This document shows positions 10,425-19,961 of a DNA stretch of 64,000 nucleotides, in pieces (position 1 is the stretch's first letter; the number at the start of each line of letters is the position of its first letter). Origin of the DNA: Thiocapsa roseopersicina. Lineage in GTDB: Bacteria > Pseudomonadota > Gammaproteobacteria > Chromatiales > Chromatiaceae. A program made the translations under genes and the position numbers. A model generated the notes under the pieces. It saw only the letters and a list, made by a program, of their open reading frames with translations, was not told the origin of the DNA and did not search any database. The stretch covers positions 248,001 to 312,000 of the forward strand of contig NZ_FNNZ01000003.1 in assembly GCF_900106925.1 (NCBI RefSeq), written 5' to 3'.

Positions 10425-11321
10425 ATGCCAGCGGACCAAGGGGTTATCGAGGGTTTCGCCGATGCACTCTGGCTCGAACGGGGTCTGAGTCCGAATACGC
10501 TGGCAGCGTATCAGTCGGATCTGCGTGCCTTCGCTGCTTGGGTCGCGCGCGAGCGTGGTCGCTCGCTGATCGAGGCTCAGCGGCTCGATCTGCTTGATTA
10601 TCTGGTCGTTCTCTCGCAGGAGGGACGCAAGCCGCGCTCGAGTGCGCGACTCCTGTCCTGTCTACGCCAGTTCTACCAATATCTGCTGCGTCGTGGGGTG
10701 ATCCGCGACGATCCGAGCGCTCGTGTCGAGGCGCCGAAGCTGGGTCGACCTCTGCCGAAGAGCTTGAGCGAGCTCGAGGTGGAGGCGCTGCTCGGCGCAC
10801 CGGATACCGCCGATGCGCGGGGTCACCGGGACCGGACCATGCTCGAGGTACTCTACGCGAGCGGTCTGCGGGTCACCGAGCTGGTGACCCTGACAACCGG
10901 CCAGGTCGGTCTGACCCAGGGTGTCGTGCGGATCGTCGGCAAGGGCGACAAGGAACGCTTGGTGCCGCTCGGCGAGGAGGCGGCATCCTGGCTGTTGGAC
11001 TATTTGCGCGGGCCGCGCGCCGAGCTGCTCGGCGGACGTGTGACCGACTATCTCTTTCCGACCTGTCGCAGCGAGTGCATGACGCGTCAGGCGTTCTGGC
11101 TGCTGATCAAACGCTATGCGCTCGAGGCAGGTGTCTACAAACCCCTGTCGCCCCACACCCTGCGCCACGCCTTCGCGACACATCTGCTCAATCACGGCGC
11201 CGATCTGCGCGTCGTGCAGATGCTCTTGGGCCACAGCGACCTTTCAACCACGCAGATCTACACCCATGTTGCGCGTGAGCGTTTGAAGCAGCTCCATGCG
11301 CGGCATCATCCGCGAGGATGA
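10425..11321 (+). CDS. xerD: Site-specific tyrosine recombinase XerD
   Basis: A 298-residue tyrosine recombinase that acts with XerC at dif to resolve chromosome dimers. An N-terminal core-binding domain (1-105) precedes the catalytic domain with R149, K173, H244-x-x-R247, H270 and nucleophile Y279. The C-terminal segment (residues 246-295) closely follows E. coli XerD rather than XerC. The ATG at 10425 matches the family N-terminus and directly abuts the end of a repeat unit, whose internal GGAG lies about 10 bases upstream. The gene is not part of an integron or prophage; the neighbours are housekeeping genes. Confidence 0.93.
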   Translation: MPADQGVIEGFADALWLERGLSPNTLAAYQSDLRAFAAWVARERGRSLIEAQRLDLLDYLVVLSQEGRKPRSSARLLSCLRQFYQYLLRRGVIRDDPSARVEAPKLGRPLPKSLSELEVEALLGAPDTADARGHRDRTMLEVLYASGLRVTELVTLTTGQVGLTQGVVRIVGKGDKERLVPLGEEAASWLLDYLRGPRAELLGGRVTDYLFPTCRSECMTRQAFWLLIKRYALEAGVYKPLSPHTLRHAFATHLLNHGADLRVVQMLLGHSDLSTTQIYTHVARERLKQLHARHHPRG

Positions 11322-11401
11322 TGTGCGAGCAGTTCGCTTTTGGCGTGTTTTCTCGCACAATGGCCGACTTCGGTGATTTCAGTGCTGAGTGAGAAATTTC
11401 T

Positions 11402-11884
11402 ATGCCATCGTTCGACATCGTCTCGGAGATCGACCTGCAGGAGGTCCGCAACGCGGTCGACCAGGCCAACCGCGAGATCGACACCCGGTTCGACTTCAAG
11501 GGCGTCAAGGCGAGCTTCGAGCTGAGCGACGGGAAGATCCTGATGATCGGCGAGCAGGAGTTTCACCTGCAGCAGATGATGGATATCCTCCGCCAGAAAC
11601 TGGTCAAACGTAAGATCGACCTCTCTTCGCTCGACCCCGGCGACCCGGTCTCGAATCTCAGTGCCGCCCGCCAGGAGGTCGCGCTCAAGCAGGGTGTCGA
11701 CAGCGAGACCGCCAAACGCATGGTCAAGGCCATCAAGGCCGGCAAGACCAAGGTGCAGGCCCAGATCCAGGGAGACCAGGTGCGGGTCTCCGGAAAGAAA
11801 CGCGATGACCTCCAGGAAGCGATCGCCCTGCTGCGCGGCGAAGACTGGGGTCTGCCGATCCAGTTCACCAACTTCAGAGACTAA
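11402..11884 (+). CDS. yajQ: YajQ-family nucleotide-binding protein
   Basis: A 160-residue cytoplasmic protein of the YajQ family (two ferredoxin-like domains). Members bind nucleotides, and in Xanthomonas and Pseudomonas they bind cyclic di-GMP to control gene expression. Full length, with the typical start PSFDIVSEIDL and the hallmark segments REIDTRFDFKG, RQKLVKRKID and DDLQEAI near the C-terminus. It precedes dsbC by 7 bases. A link to c-di-GMP in this organism is inferred only from the family. Confidence 0.92.
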   Translation: MPSFDIVSEIDLQEVRNAVDQANREIDTRFDFKGVKASFELSDGKILMIGEQEFHLQQMMDILRQKLVKRKIDLSSLDPGDPVSNLSAARQEVALKQGVDSETAKRMVKAIKAGKTKVQAQIQGDQVRVSGKKRDDLQEAIALLRGEDWGLPIQFTNFRD

Positions 11885-11891
11885 GAATCCA

Positions 11892-12626
11892 ATGACGAAA
11901 GCCAGAGTTTTCGCGCTCGCCCTTGCCGCCTTGATGCTCGCCGCGCAGTCCGCGTGGGCGTCGCCCGAGAAGACCATCCGGGAGGCCCTGGGCAAGATCG
12001 TTCCGGGCGTCGAGATCGACAGCGTGACGGCCTCTCCCGTGGATGGGCTCTACGAGGTCATGATCGGCACTCAGCTGATGTATGTCACCGCCGACGGGCG
12101 TTATTTCGTCGACGGGCGGATCGTCGATCTCGAAACCCGCGAGGATCTGAGCGAGCCGCGTCTGGCCGGAGCGCGTAAGGGTTTGGTCGATGCGGTCGGG
12201 GAGTCTCAGATGGTCGTCTTCGGGCCGGACGACGCCAAGCACACGGTGACCGTCTTTACCGACATCGAGTGCGGCTACTGCCGCAAACTGCACGGCCAGA
12301 TCGACGAGTATCTGAAAGAAGGTATCCGTGTCCGCTATCTCTTCTATCCGCGCGCCGGGCAGGGCAGCCCCGCCTACACCGAGGCCGTGTCTGTGTGGTG
12401 CGCCGGCGATGCAGCCGCCCAGCGTTCGGCCATGACCGAAGCGAAGTCCGGTAAGCCGATCCCGGAGAAGACCTGTAAGAACCCGGTCGATGCACACATG
12501 GCCTTGGGCCAGGAGCTCGGTCTGCGCGGGACCCCGGCCATCCTGACCGAGACCGGCGAGATGATTCCGGGCTACGTGGAGCCCAAGCGCCTGGCGGCCC
12601 AGCTCAACGGGGCGCCCGGATCCTGA
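11892..12626 (+). CDS. dsbC: Thiol:disulfide interchange protein DsbC
   Basis: A 244-residue periplasmic disulfide isomerase. A signal peptide (about residues 1-23, cut after AWA) is followed by the N-terminal dimerisation domain and the thioredoxin fold with active site C127-G-Y-C130. A second cysteine pair (VWC...KTC) and the cis-proline loop RGTPA are present. It follows yajQ by 7 bases on the same strand, so the two are likely co-transcribed. It would be kept reduced by DsbD, which is not in this window. Confidence 0.93.
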   Translation: MTKARVFALALAALMLAAQSAWASPEKTIREALGKIVPGVEIDSVTASPVDGLYEVMIGTQLMYVTADGRYFVDGRIVDLETREDLSEPRLAGARKGLVDAVGESQMVVFGPDDAKHTVTVFTDIECGYCRKLHGQIDEYLKEGIRVRYLFYPRAGQGSPAYTEAVSVWCAGDAAAQRSAMTEAKSGKPIPEKTCKNPVDAHMALGQELGLRGTPAILTETGEMIPGYVEPKRLAAQLNGAPGS

Positions 12627-12678
12627 GGCACGATCGTCGGGCGCAGGCGATGACGTCGAAGCGCTGCGCGGTGGCGTC

Positions 12679-13452
12679 ATGACGGCTCATACACTCGAAT
12701 ATGCCTGGCGCACCGACCGTGGCCGCGTGCGTGCGGGCAACGAGGATGCAGTGGCCGTCGACCCCGCCCTTGGTTTCCTGATCGTAGCGGACGGCATCGG
12801 CGGCGCCCGGGCGGGCGAGGTCGCAAGCGCATTGGCGGCCGAGGTCATCGCCAAGCGTTTTCGAGAGCACATGGCCTATCAAATACCTTCGGATGCGGCG
12901 CAGGCCTTTGTCGAGACGGCGATCCAGGACGCCAATCTCGCCATCTGGACCCTGAGCAAGGCCGAGCCGGATCTCTCCGGGATGGGGACAACGGTGGTGG
13001 TGGGGTCCGTCGGCGACGCTTGGCTGGCTTTCGGCTACGTGGGTGATTCGCGATTATATCGGTTGCGCGAAGGACGACTGGAGCAGCTCTCGCGCGACCA
13101 TTCCTTTATTCAAGAGGTCGTCGATCAGGGATTCTTCAGCACGCGCGAGGACGCACGCCGATACGGGATCGGAGCCAACATTTTGACCCGTGCACTCGGA
13201 TCATCCTCCAAGGTCAAGGTCTCCGGCGGGGTTGCCGACCTCGCGCGCGGCGACATCTTCCTCTTCTGCACCGACGGACTCACCGGCATGGTCCCGGAGG
13301 ACTGGCTGTGTCAGGTGCTGACGGCGAGCTTCGGGAACGATCTCGAGCCCGCCGCCGAGGCGCTGGTGCGGCTCGCCAACGAGCGTGGCGGTAACGACAA
13401 CATCACATTGGCGCTTCTGCGGGTCGGGGGGCCGTCGACCGAATCCCGCTAA
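12679..13452 (+). CDS. PP2C-family serine/threonine phosphatase (Stp/PrpC-like)
   Basis: A 257-residue soluble metal-dependent phosphatase. The bacterial PP2C motifs are in order: RVRAGNEDAV near residue 20, ADGIGGARAGEVAS, GMGTTVV, GYVGDSRLYRL, FCTDGLTGMV and GGNDNITLALL. The acidic residues that hold the two or three metal ions are present. Such phosphatases usually oppose a Hanks-type kinase or serve type VI secretion; no kinase is in the window, so the partner is unknown. It lies 52 bases after dsbC and converges with mutS. Confidence 0.9.
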   Translation: MTAHTLEYAWRTDRGRVRAGNEDAVAVDPALGFLIVADGIGGARAGEVASALAAEVIAKRFREHMAYQIPSDAAQAFVETAIQDANLAIWTLSKAEPDLSGMGTTVVVGSVGDAWLAFGYVGDSRLYRLREGRLEQLSRDHSFIQEVVDQGFFSTREDARRYGIGANILTRALGSSSKVKVSGGVADLARGDIFLFCTDGLTGMVPEDWLCQVLTASFGNDLEPAAEALVRLANERGGNDNITLALLRVGGPSTESR

Positions 13453-13484
13453 GCTGATGTCCTGGAGCTGAATCACCGGCGCGT

Positions 13485-13502
13485 AGGTGCGAATTGATTC
13501 GC
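13485..13502. terminator. Possible bidirectional hairpin between prpC-like gene and mutS
   Basis: GTGCGAA, TTGA, TTCGCAC forms a 7-bp stem with a 4-base loop in the gap between two convergent genes. There is no T-run after it, so it is at best a weak terminator candidate. Confidence 0.3.
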
Positions 13503-13513
13503 ACGCATAGTCC

Positions 13514-16108
13514 TCAGGTCTTCCGGGCAGCGCTCACGTGCGTCGAGAGATCCTTAAGGCGATACATCAGCTCCAAGGCCGCTCGGGGCGTCAAGCCATC
13601 CGGCTCGATCGCATCCATGGCCTCCATAAGAGGATGCGGCGGGGTTGGCTCGGGATCCGGCGGAAACAGCGAGAGTTGAACGGCATCCCGTTCCGCATGT
13701 CGCCGCGCGCCGGCTTCCAGCTCGCGTAGCCGCGCGCGTGCCCGCGTGATCACTGCCGCCGGCACACCCGCCAGCGCGGCGACCGCCAGCCCGTAGCTCT
13801 GATTGGCCGGACCCTCGCGCAAGGCGTGCATGAAGACGATGCGTGCGCCATGCTCGACCGCGTCGAGGTGGACGTTGGCGATTCCGGGATATTCCTCGGG
13901 CAGTGTCGTCAGCTCGAAGTAGTGGGTTGCGAAGAGCCCGTAGGCGCCGATGCGCGTGGCCAGCTCCACGGCGCACGACCAGGCGAGCGAGAGCCCGTCG
14001 AAGGTGCTGGTGCCGCGTCCGACCTCGTCCATCAGGACCAGACTCTGAGCGGTCGCGTTGTTCAGGATATTGGCCGTTTCCTCCATCTCCACCATGAAGG
14101 TCGAGCGCCCGCCGGCGAGGTCGTCCGAGGCGCCGATACGCGAGAAGATGCGGTCGATCGGGCCGATGGTCGCGGCGCGCGCCGGGACATAGCTTCCGCT
14201 GTAGGCCAGCAACACGATCAAGGCGTTCTGGCGCATGTAGGTCGATTTACCGCCCATGTTGGGGCCGGTGATGACCAGCATCCGACGGCGGCGATCAAGC
14301 CGCAGGCCGTTGGCGATGAAGGGGTCGTCCAGCACCGTCTCCACCACGGGATGGCGTCCGTCTTCGATCTCGATGATCGCCTCGTCGGTGAGATTCGGCC
14401 GGGACCAGTCCAGTGCGCGGGCGCGCTCGGCCAGATTGGCCAGCACGTCCAGCGTCGCGATGGCCTCCGCGCTCGCCTGCAGTGGCGCGATCGACTCGGC
14501 GAGGGTGCCGAGCAGATCCTCGTAAAGCGCCTTCTCGCGGGCCAGCGCGCGCTCGCGGCTGCTCAGCACCTCGTCCTCGAAGCGTTTGAGCTCCGGCGTG
14601 ACATAGCGCTCGGCGCCCTTGAGCGTCTGGCGGCGGATGTAGTCCTCCGGGACCTGATCGGCCTGGCTGCGACCGAGCTCGATGTAATAGCCGTGGACCC
14701 GGTTGTAGCCGACCTTCAGTCCGGGGATGCCGGTGCGCTCGCGCTCGCGGGTCTCCAGGTCGAGCAGGAAGCGATCGGCATTGCTCGACAGCTCGCGCAG
14801 CCGATCGAGCTCCGCATCGAGCCCGGATGCAATCACGCCGCCGTCGCGGATCAGCATCGGCGGTTGGGCGATGATTGCGCGTCGGAGCAGGTCGAGGACC
14901 TCGGGGTGCGTGCCGACCGCCTGGGCGAGGGTCAGGAGCAGCGGATCGTCGCAGCTATCGAGCGGCGCGCGCAGATCCGGGAGCACGGCCAGCGCATCGC
15001 GCAGCGCGGCGAGATCACGCGGGCGCGCCGAGCGCAGTGCGATGCGCGAGAGGATGCGTTCCAGATCCCCGATCCCACCGAGGACCGCCTGAAGGTCGGC
15101 GTGCATGCCGGTGTCGATCAGTGCTCCGATTGCGGCATGACGCGACTGCACGTCCGATCGCGAGCGCAAAGGGCGGCCGAGCCAGCGTCGCAGCAGACGG
15201 CTGCCCATCGCGGTTGCGGTCCGATCGAGCACGCCGGCCAGCGTGTGCTCGGGCCGCCCGCCGAGGCTCTCGGTGATCTCCAGGTTGCGCCGGGTCGCCG
15301 CATCCAGGATCAGCGCCTCGTCGCGCTGCTCGGTCGTGAGCCCGCGCAGATGGGGCAGGGCGGCGAACTGGGTGTCGCGGACATACTGCAGCAGACAACC
15401 CGCAGCGCCGACGGCGAGATCCAGCCCCGCACAGCCGAAGCCGTTCAGGTCGCGGGTGCCGAACTGTTCGCAGAGCAGACGCTCGCCGGTATCGCGGTCG
15501 AAGTGCCAGCTCGGGCGGCGGGTGACGCCGCGGTCGATGCGCAGCGCATCCGGGAGCCGGCTGTCCTCGCCGACCAAGACCTCGGCTGGCTTCAGGCGTT
15601 CCAGCTCGCTGGCCAGCGCCTCGCGCGTCGCCACCTCCAGCACGGAGAACCGCCCGCTCGACAGCTCCAGGACCGCCAGGCCAAAGCCCTCGCGCCCCTC
15701 GGCGATCGCTGTAAGCAGGTTCTCGCGCCGGTCGTCGAGCAATGCCTCGTCGGTCAGGGTCCCGGGCGTGACCAGACGCACCACCTTGCGCTCGACCGGC
15801 CCTTTGCTTTTGGCCGGATCGCCGATCTGCTCGCAGATCGCCACCGAGACACCCTTGCGGACCAGACGCGCCAGATAGGCCTCGGCGGCATGATAGGGTA
15901 CGCCCGCCATCGGGATCGGCCGGCCGGCCGACTGCCCCCGCTTGGTCAGGGTGATGTCCAGCAGGCGCGCGGCCCGCTCGGCGTCCTCGAAGAAGAGTTC
16001 GTAGAAATCGCCCATCCGATAGAAGAGCAGCATGTCCGGGTATTCCGCCTTGAGACGGAGGTACTGCTGCATCACCGGGGTGTGCGCACTCTGATCTGGT
16101 TTATCCAT
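13514..16108 (-). CDS. mutS: DNA mismatch repair protein MutS
   Basis: An 864-residue mismatch-recognition ATPase. The N-terminal domain begins [11 protein letters not shown] and contains [11 protein letters not shown], with the phenylalanine and glutamate that contact the mismatch. Connector, lever and clamp domains follow. The ATPase has Walker [23 protein letters not shown] and ATHYFEL. The C-terminal tail is intact and of normal length. The ATG at 16108 was chosen; a TTG three codons upstream is also possible. It starts about 30 bases downstream of the stop of the minus-strand PD-(D/E)XK gene, so they may be co-transcribed. Confidence 0.95.
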   Translation of the reverse strand: MDKPDQSAHTPVMQQYLRLKAEYPDMLLFYRMGDFYELFFEDAERAARLLDITLTKRGQSAGRPIPMAGVPYHAAEAYLARLVRKGVSVAICEQIGDPAKSKGPVERKVVRLVTPGTLTDEALLDDRRENLLTAIAEGREGFGLAVLELSSGRFSVLEVATREALASELERLKPAEVLVGEDSRLPDALRIDRGVTRRPSWHFDRDTGERLLCEQFGTRDLNGFGCAGLDLAVGAAGCLLQYVRDTQFAALPHLRGLTTEQRDEALILDAATRRNLEITESLGGRPEHTLAGVLDRTATAMGSRLLRRWLGRPLRSRSDVQSRHAAIGALIDTGMHADLQAVLGGIGDLERILSRIALRSARPRDLAALRDALAVLPDLRAPLDSCDDPLLLTLAQAVGTHPEVLDLLRRAIIAQPPMLIRDGGVIASGLDAELDRLRELSSNADRFLLDLETRERERTGIPGLKVGYNRVHGYYIELGRSQADQVPEDYIRRQTLKGAERYVTPELKRFEDEVLSSRERALAREKALYEDLLGTLAESIAPLQASAEAIATLDVLANLAERARALDWSRPNLTDEAIIEIEDGRHPVVETVLDDPFIANGLRLDRRRRMLVITGPNMGGKSTYMRQNALIVLLAYSGSYVPARAATIGPIDRIFSRIGASDDLAGGRSTFMVEMEETANILNNATAQSLVLMDEVGRGTSTFDGLSLAWSCAVELATRIGAYGLFATHYFELTTLPEEYPGIANVHLDAVEHGARIVFMHALREGPANQSYGLAVAALAGVPAAVITRARARLRELEAGARRHAERDAVQLSLFPPDPEPTPPHPLMEAMDAIEPDGLTPRAALELMYRLKDLSTHVSAARKT

Positions 16109-16140
16109 GGCCTGCAAGACGCCGAAGGGTGAGTCGCGGT

Positions 16141-16935
16141 TCAGACGGCCTCGACCTCGGTCGAATCGCCATACATCTCGATCCCGAGCCGCTCGCCGAC
16201 CTTGCGGGCTCGGGCGTCGATCATCGGCGAGATGACGATCAGGCGATTGGCCTTACGCTCGTGGCGTCGCTCGTAGAAGCGCGCCTTGCGCTCGAAGATG
16301 TACATCCCGGCCTTGTCGATCGAAGACTTCAGCTCGCAGATCAGCAGCAGGCCGTTCTTGATGATGACATCCAGCTCGATCTGGTCCGGACGGCCGAAGA
16401 CCTCGCCCGAGTCGTCGTAGTCGGTGACATTGACGACCTGTACGTCGAAGCTCTGCTCCAGGATGGCGGCCAGGGCATCGCGGAACGCCTTCTCGGATTG
16501 AAGACCCCAACGCGAGCCCAGCGCACCGATGCCGCGATCGAATTTCTGCGCTTGGGCCATGATCTCGTTGTACAGGCGCTTTAGCTCTTCCTGGTTCTCG
16601 TCCCAGCGGCGATTGCTGTCCGCTCGGCTTTCCTCCCACTTCTGCGCCTCTTCCTCGCGCATGCGCTGCAGCTCGGCCTGATTCGCCTCCCACTTCCGCA
16701 CCTGCTCCTCGCGCATGAGTTTGAGCTCGGCCTGGTTTGCCTCCCATTTGCGCTCCTGCTTCTCTCGGTCGCGACGAAGCTCGCCGAGCAGCTCGTAGAA
16801 CCGATCTCCGGTCTCCTTGCGGTCGGCATATTCGTCCCGTGTCAGCTCAAGCACATAGGTTCGGAACGCAGGATCCTCCCGCAACCAGGTCGGCAGCTCG
16901 CGCTTGATGGTCTCTTTCAGCGATTCCGTGGTCAT
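16141..16935 (-). CDS. DUF3782-like PD-(D/E)XK nuclease-fold protein with coiled coil
   Basis: A 264-residue protein. Residues 1-60 are helical, and residues 60-125 form a charged coiled coil built from repeats of about 18 residues starting [27 protein letters not shown] and RWDENQEEL. Residues 135-235 carry a PD-(D/E)XK nuclease-like core with E148, D189 (ELDVIIKNG) and E201-L-K203 as likely catalytic residues. This layout fits the DUF3782 family, common in purple sulfur bacteria and some archaea; no function is established. It lies directly upstream of mutS on the same strand, but a repair role is only a guess from position and fold. Confidence 0.75.
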   Translation of the reverse strand: MTTESLKETIKRELPTWLREDPAFRTYVLELTRDEYADRKETGDRFYELLGELRRDREKQERKWEANQAELKLMREEQVRKWEANQAELQRMREEEAQKWEESRADSNRRWDENQEELKRLYNEIMAQAQKFDRGIGALGSRWGLQSEKAFRDALAAILEQSFDVQVVNVTDYDDSGEVFGRPDQIELDVIIKNGLLLICELKSSIDKAGMYIFERKARFYERRHERKANRLIVISPMIDARARKVGERLGIEMYGDSTEVEAV

Positions 16936-17171
16936 GTCCGATACCGAAAAGCGGCCGTGGATCTTTGCCGGAGTCTACCAGAGCCGCGGGTGCGGTGATC
17001 GGGCGCGGACCTGTGTTACGCGGCCCGGCCCGGTCTGTCGCAGAGTGCTCCCGGTCTGCTCGTTCCAGTCCCGGGAGACGACGAAGCGGTGCGTAAGGGT
17101 GTATTGCGTCGAGCGCCGCCCGGCTACGCGCATCGCGCGCAGCCGCACGCATGGGGTGCGCAGAGGGGTTC

Positions 17172-17921
17172 TCAGCCCTGCCGGCTCTCCCCGATCCGGT
17201 CGCAATACTGGCTGAGGTTGTCCGGTACGCCGGGAGGACAGACGCCGCATTCCCGGTTGCCCGGAACCGCAAAGTCGATGAACTTCGGATAGGCAAGATC
17301 AAGACCGTTCATCAGCTCGACGAAGGACTCGAGCGAACGGTTGCCGCCGAGCCGCGGGTTGCGTGTCTTCTCCTGCGCGATGCTCGAGACCCAGCGTCCC
17401 TCGTAGTCGTGACCGGGGTAGACCAGCGTCTCATCGGGCAGGGCGAAGAGCTTGCCGGCCACGCTGTGATACAAGGCCGCCGGGTCACCGCTTTGGAAAT
17501 CGGTGCGACCGCAGGCGTCGATCAGGAGTGCATCGCCGGTGAGAACCCGCTCCCCGATCCGGTAGGCATGATGGCCGTCGGTGTGACCGGGCGTGAAGAG
17601 CGGGTCGATACGCAGACTGCCTACCGCCAGCGGTGTCCCTTCTTCGATCGGCACATCGACGCAGGCCAAAGCATCGATTGCGGGATGGGCGATCCGGCTG
17701 CCTGCTTCGCGCTTGAGTGTGAGTGCGGAGGTGATGTGATCGGCGTGGATGTGCGTATCGAGCGTGTAGAGCAGCTTCAGTCCGAGCTTGGAGACCTCGG
17801 CTAGATCACGCTGCCAGGTAGGCAGCACTGGGTCGATCAAGATCGCCTCGCCCGTGTCTTCGCAGGCGAGCAAATACGTGTAGGTGCTGGAGATCGGCTC
17901 GAATAGTTGCTTGAACAGCAT
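17172..17921 (-). CDS. Persulfide dioxygenase-like MBL-fold hydrolase (ETHE1/SDO type)
   Basis: A 249-residue metallo-beta-lactamase-fold protein of the ETHE1 branch, which oxidises glutathione persulfide to sulfite. The mononuclear iron ligands can be read as H57 and H59 (THIHADH), H113 (PGHTDGHH), D130 (TGDALLID) and H171 (YPGHDY). The ETHE1 signature CGRTDFQSG separates it from glyoxalase II. The ATG at 17921 has a strong AAGGGAAG ribosome site; the open frame upstream is out of character. Sulfide or persulfide detoxification fits a sulfur-oxidising bacterium. A glyoxalase-like activity is the main alternative. Confidence 0.85.
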   Translation of the reverse strand: MLFKQLFEPISSTYTYLLACEDTGEAILIDPVLPTWQRDLAEVSKLGLKLLYTLDTHIHADHITSALTLKREAGSRIAHPAIDALACVDVPIEEGTPLAVGSLRIDPLFTPGHTDGHHAYRIGERVLTGDALLIDACGRTDFQSGDPAALYHSVAGKLFALPDETLVYPGHDYEGRWVSSIAQEKTRNPRLGGNRSLESFVELMNGLDLAYPKFIDFAVPGNRECGVCPPGVPDNLSQYCDRIGESRQG

Positions 17922-18011
17922 CTTGTCTTCCCTTGAGAGTGGCCTGTGCGAGAGGCTTATGGTAATACCCCGGATCTGTGTCGTGCGGTGCGATCGATCC
18001 GGGGGATGTAG

Positions 18012-18401
18012 ATGGAAGTTGCGATGGGTATCGGTTGTGACCGCGGGGCGGCGTTCGGGACACTGGAAGCCGCGTTGGCGGCAGCCTTGGCTCTCATAGG
18101 CCCCGTGGACGTGCGCTGGCTGGCGACCATCGATCGCAAAGGCGACGAGCCCGCGATCCTGGCCTTGGCTGCAGCGCGCCGATGGCCGCTGGTCATCTAT
18201 CCGGCCACGGCGCTTGCGTGCATCGAGGTGCCCAATCCGTCGGCGCAGGTGCTTCGCCATCTCGGTGTTCCTGCGGTTGCAGAGGCGGCGGCACTCTTGG
18301 CGGCCGGTGCCGACATCGTCGATCTGCTGCTCGAGAAGTATAAATATCGCGGCGAGGACGGTAAGCATGTCACCTTGTCGATCGCAGCTTGGCGACGGTG
18401 A
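18012..18401 (+). CDS. CobE/CbiG C-terminal-like cobalamin biosynthesis protein
   Basis: A 129-residue protein matching the stand-alone C-terminal domain of CbiG, also called CobE. It carries the GIGCDRGA glycine loop at the N-terminus and a C-terminal segment with AAALLAAGADIV. CbiG opens the precorrin ring; isolated CobE-type proteins are found in aerobic-type B12 pathways with an unclear role. No other cobalamin gene is in the window, so the function is a family inference. It is divergent from the persulfide dioxygenase gene. The ATG at 18012 follows a GGGGG-type ribosome site; an in-frame ATG at 18024 is also possible. Confidence 0.75.
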   Translation: MEVAMGIGCDRGAAFGTLEAALAAALALIGPVDVRWLATIDRKGDEPAILALAAARRWPLVIYPATALACIEVPNPSAQVLRHLGVPAVAEAAALLAAGADIVDLLLEKYKYRGEDGKHVTLSIAAWRR

Positions 18402-18508
18402 GACGCGAGCCGTGCGCTGTCGATGCATGCGCTCGACGCGGAGCCGAACTCCGGCAACCGAACGCAGGTTATTGGGTCTCGATCTGCGCTTCCCGTTAGA
18501 ATGCCGCC

Positions 18509-19120
18509 ATGCGACACGATCTCAAGTTACCCCGTCTCTACAAGACGCTCCTCATGCTGGCGCTCGTCTTCGGCCCCTTTTACTGGTTGGCCTTCACCGA
18601 GGACGGGCAGCGGCGCACCGATCTGGCCCTCATGTTCATCCTCGGCAAGCCCGAGATGAACGCGGCCTTGGACGCCTTCACCGGCGCTCTGACCGAGGCG
18701 CAAATCCGCGAGACCTTCCCGAAGCTCGGGTTTCAGTGTGCCGACGGGGCGAATCCCTTCGGCGACCGTCTCTGCGCCGCCGAGATCGGTGCCTTCAACG
18801 GGATGCCGGCATCCTCGGTGACCCTGTTTCTGCTCGGTGACGGGCTGCGTGCGGTCAAGGTGTCGTATCGCCGGATTTACCATCCGCTGGTGCGCAATTG
18901 GGTAGAGGGGCGTGTCGGTGAGGCCGATGATGCGCGGGCATCGGAGGAGAGCGAGGAGACCGGCGACGGTGTCGCGACCTGGACGGTGACCGACGGCTTG
19001 CTGATCATGCGCGACGGCGAACTCGCGCACGAGGACGATCCGGCCTTGTTCTGGCTCTCGGGCGCCGCGCTCGCTCGACAGGCCGCCGCCCGCGCACCGG
19101 ATCAGGCCCCGTTGAACTGA
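18509..19120 (+). CDS. Hypothetical membrane-anchored protein
   Basis: A 203-residue protein not recognised. An N-terminal hydrophobic segment (about residues 12-30) after a short basic start suggests a membrane anchor. The rest is a soluble, probably periplasmic domain with a cysteine pair (FQCADGANPFGDRLCAAE) that could form a disulfide, and an acidic stretch around residues 135-150. Its last 19 bases overlap the 3' end of the convergent TauE gene. Confidence 0.6.
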   Translation: MRHDLKLPRLYKTLLMLALVFGPFYWLAFTEDGQRRTDLALMFILGKPEMNAALDAFTGALTEAQIRETFPKLGFQCADGANPFGDRLCAAEIGAFNGMPASSVTLFLLGDGLRAVKVSYRRIYHPLVRNWVEGRVGEADDARASEESEETGDGVATWTVTDGLLIMRDGELAHEDDPALFWLSGAALARQAAARAPDQAPLN

Positions 19121-19863
19121 TCCAGGAAGAGTTTGAGCGAGATCAGGACGGACGACACGACCAGGATGGGGCGCACCAGCATGGCCCCGTGCTTGAGCAC
19201 CAGATGCGATCCCAACCAAGCACCGATGAGCTGGCCGAGGGCCATCGAGGCGGCGACGATCCAGACGACGTGTCCGCCGATCGTGAAGAAGATCAGCGCA
19301 GCCAGATTGCTCGTGAAGTTGAGTAGCTTGGTGTGGGCGGTGGCGCGGCGCATGTTGTAGCCGAGCAGCGCGACATAGCCCATCGCGAAGAAGGTTCCGG
19401 TGCCCGGGCCGAAGAATCCGTCGTAGAAGCCGACGCCGACTCCGACCGTCACGGCGAAGGTCGGCGTCGACAGCCGCTGGTGCGAGTCCAGATCCGAGAC
19501 CCGCGGCGAGAAGAGAAAGTAGAGCGCGAACCCGACCAGCAGTAGCGGGATGAGGCGCTGCAGCGCGGCGCTGTCGATCTGCTGGACCAGGATCGCACCG
19601 AGTGCGGCGCCGACGAAGGTGCATGCGACCGTGAAGGCCGCGCTGCGCGGCTCGATCATGCCCTTGTGCATGAAGTGGATCGTCGCGCTGCCGCTGCCGA
19701 AGACCGCCTGCGCCTTGTTGGTCGCCAGGCTTTCGACCGGGCTCAGACCGGCCCAGAGCAGGGCCGGGATGGTGATGAGTCCGCCGCCGCCGGCGATGGC
19801 ATCGACAAAACCCGCCACGAGGGCGAGGCCGAACAGGATCAAGGCGATCTCGGGGGAATCCAC
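19102..19863 (-). CDS. TauE/SafE (TSUP) family membrane permease
   Basis: A 253-residue polytopic membrane protein of the TSUP family. Two repeated blocks of hydrophobic helices carry the family motifs GGGGLITIPALL and GVGVGFYDGFFGPGTGTF. Members move sulfite, sulfoacetate, sulfonates or other organic anions; in a sulfur bacterium a sulfur anion is plausible but unproven. The GTG at 19863 begins the recognisable protein. It is convergent with, and overlaps by 19 bases, the hypothetical gene on the plus strand. Confidence 0.85.
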   Translation of the reverse strand: MDSPEIALILFGLALVAGFVDAIAGGGGLITIPALLWAGLSPVESLATNKAQAVFGSGSATIHFMHKGMIEPRSAAFTVACTFVGAALGAILVQQIDSAALQRLIPLLLVGFALYFLFSPRVSDLDSHQRLSTPTFAVTVGVGVGFYDGFFGPGTGTFFAMGYVALLGYNMRRATAHTKLLNFTSNLAALIFFTIGGHVVWIVAASMALGQLIGAWLGSHLVLKHGAMLVRPILVVSSVLISLKLFLDQFNGA

Positions 19864-19961
19864 TCGGGTTTAGGTCCTCGCCGTTCAGGTTGAAATCCAA
19901 GAACCTGGTTACAATCTGCGCCCCTCACGTTCCGACATGGAAGACCCTAGCCGACACCACG

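Noticed and set aside
13826-16132. A 768-codon open frame antisense to mutS
   Set aside because: It is the mirror of a high-GC coding gene; the composition is typical of antisense frames and no protein family is recognisable, while mutS is certain.
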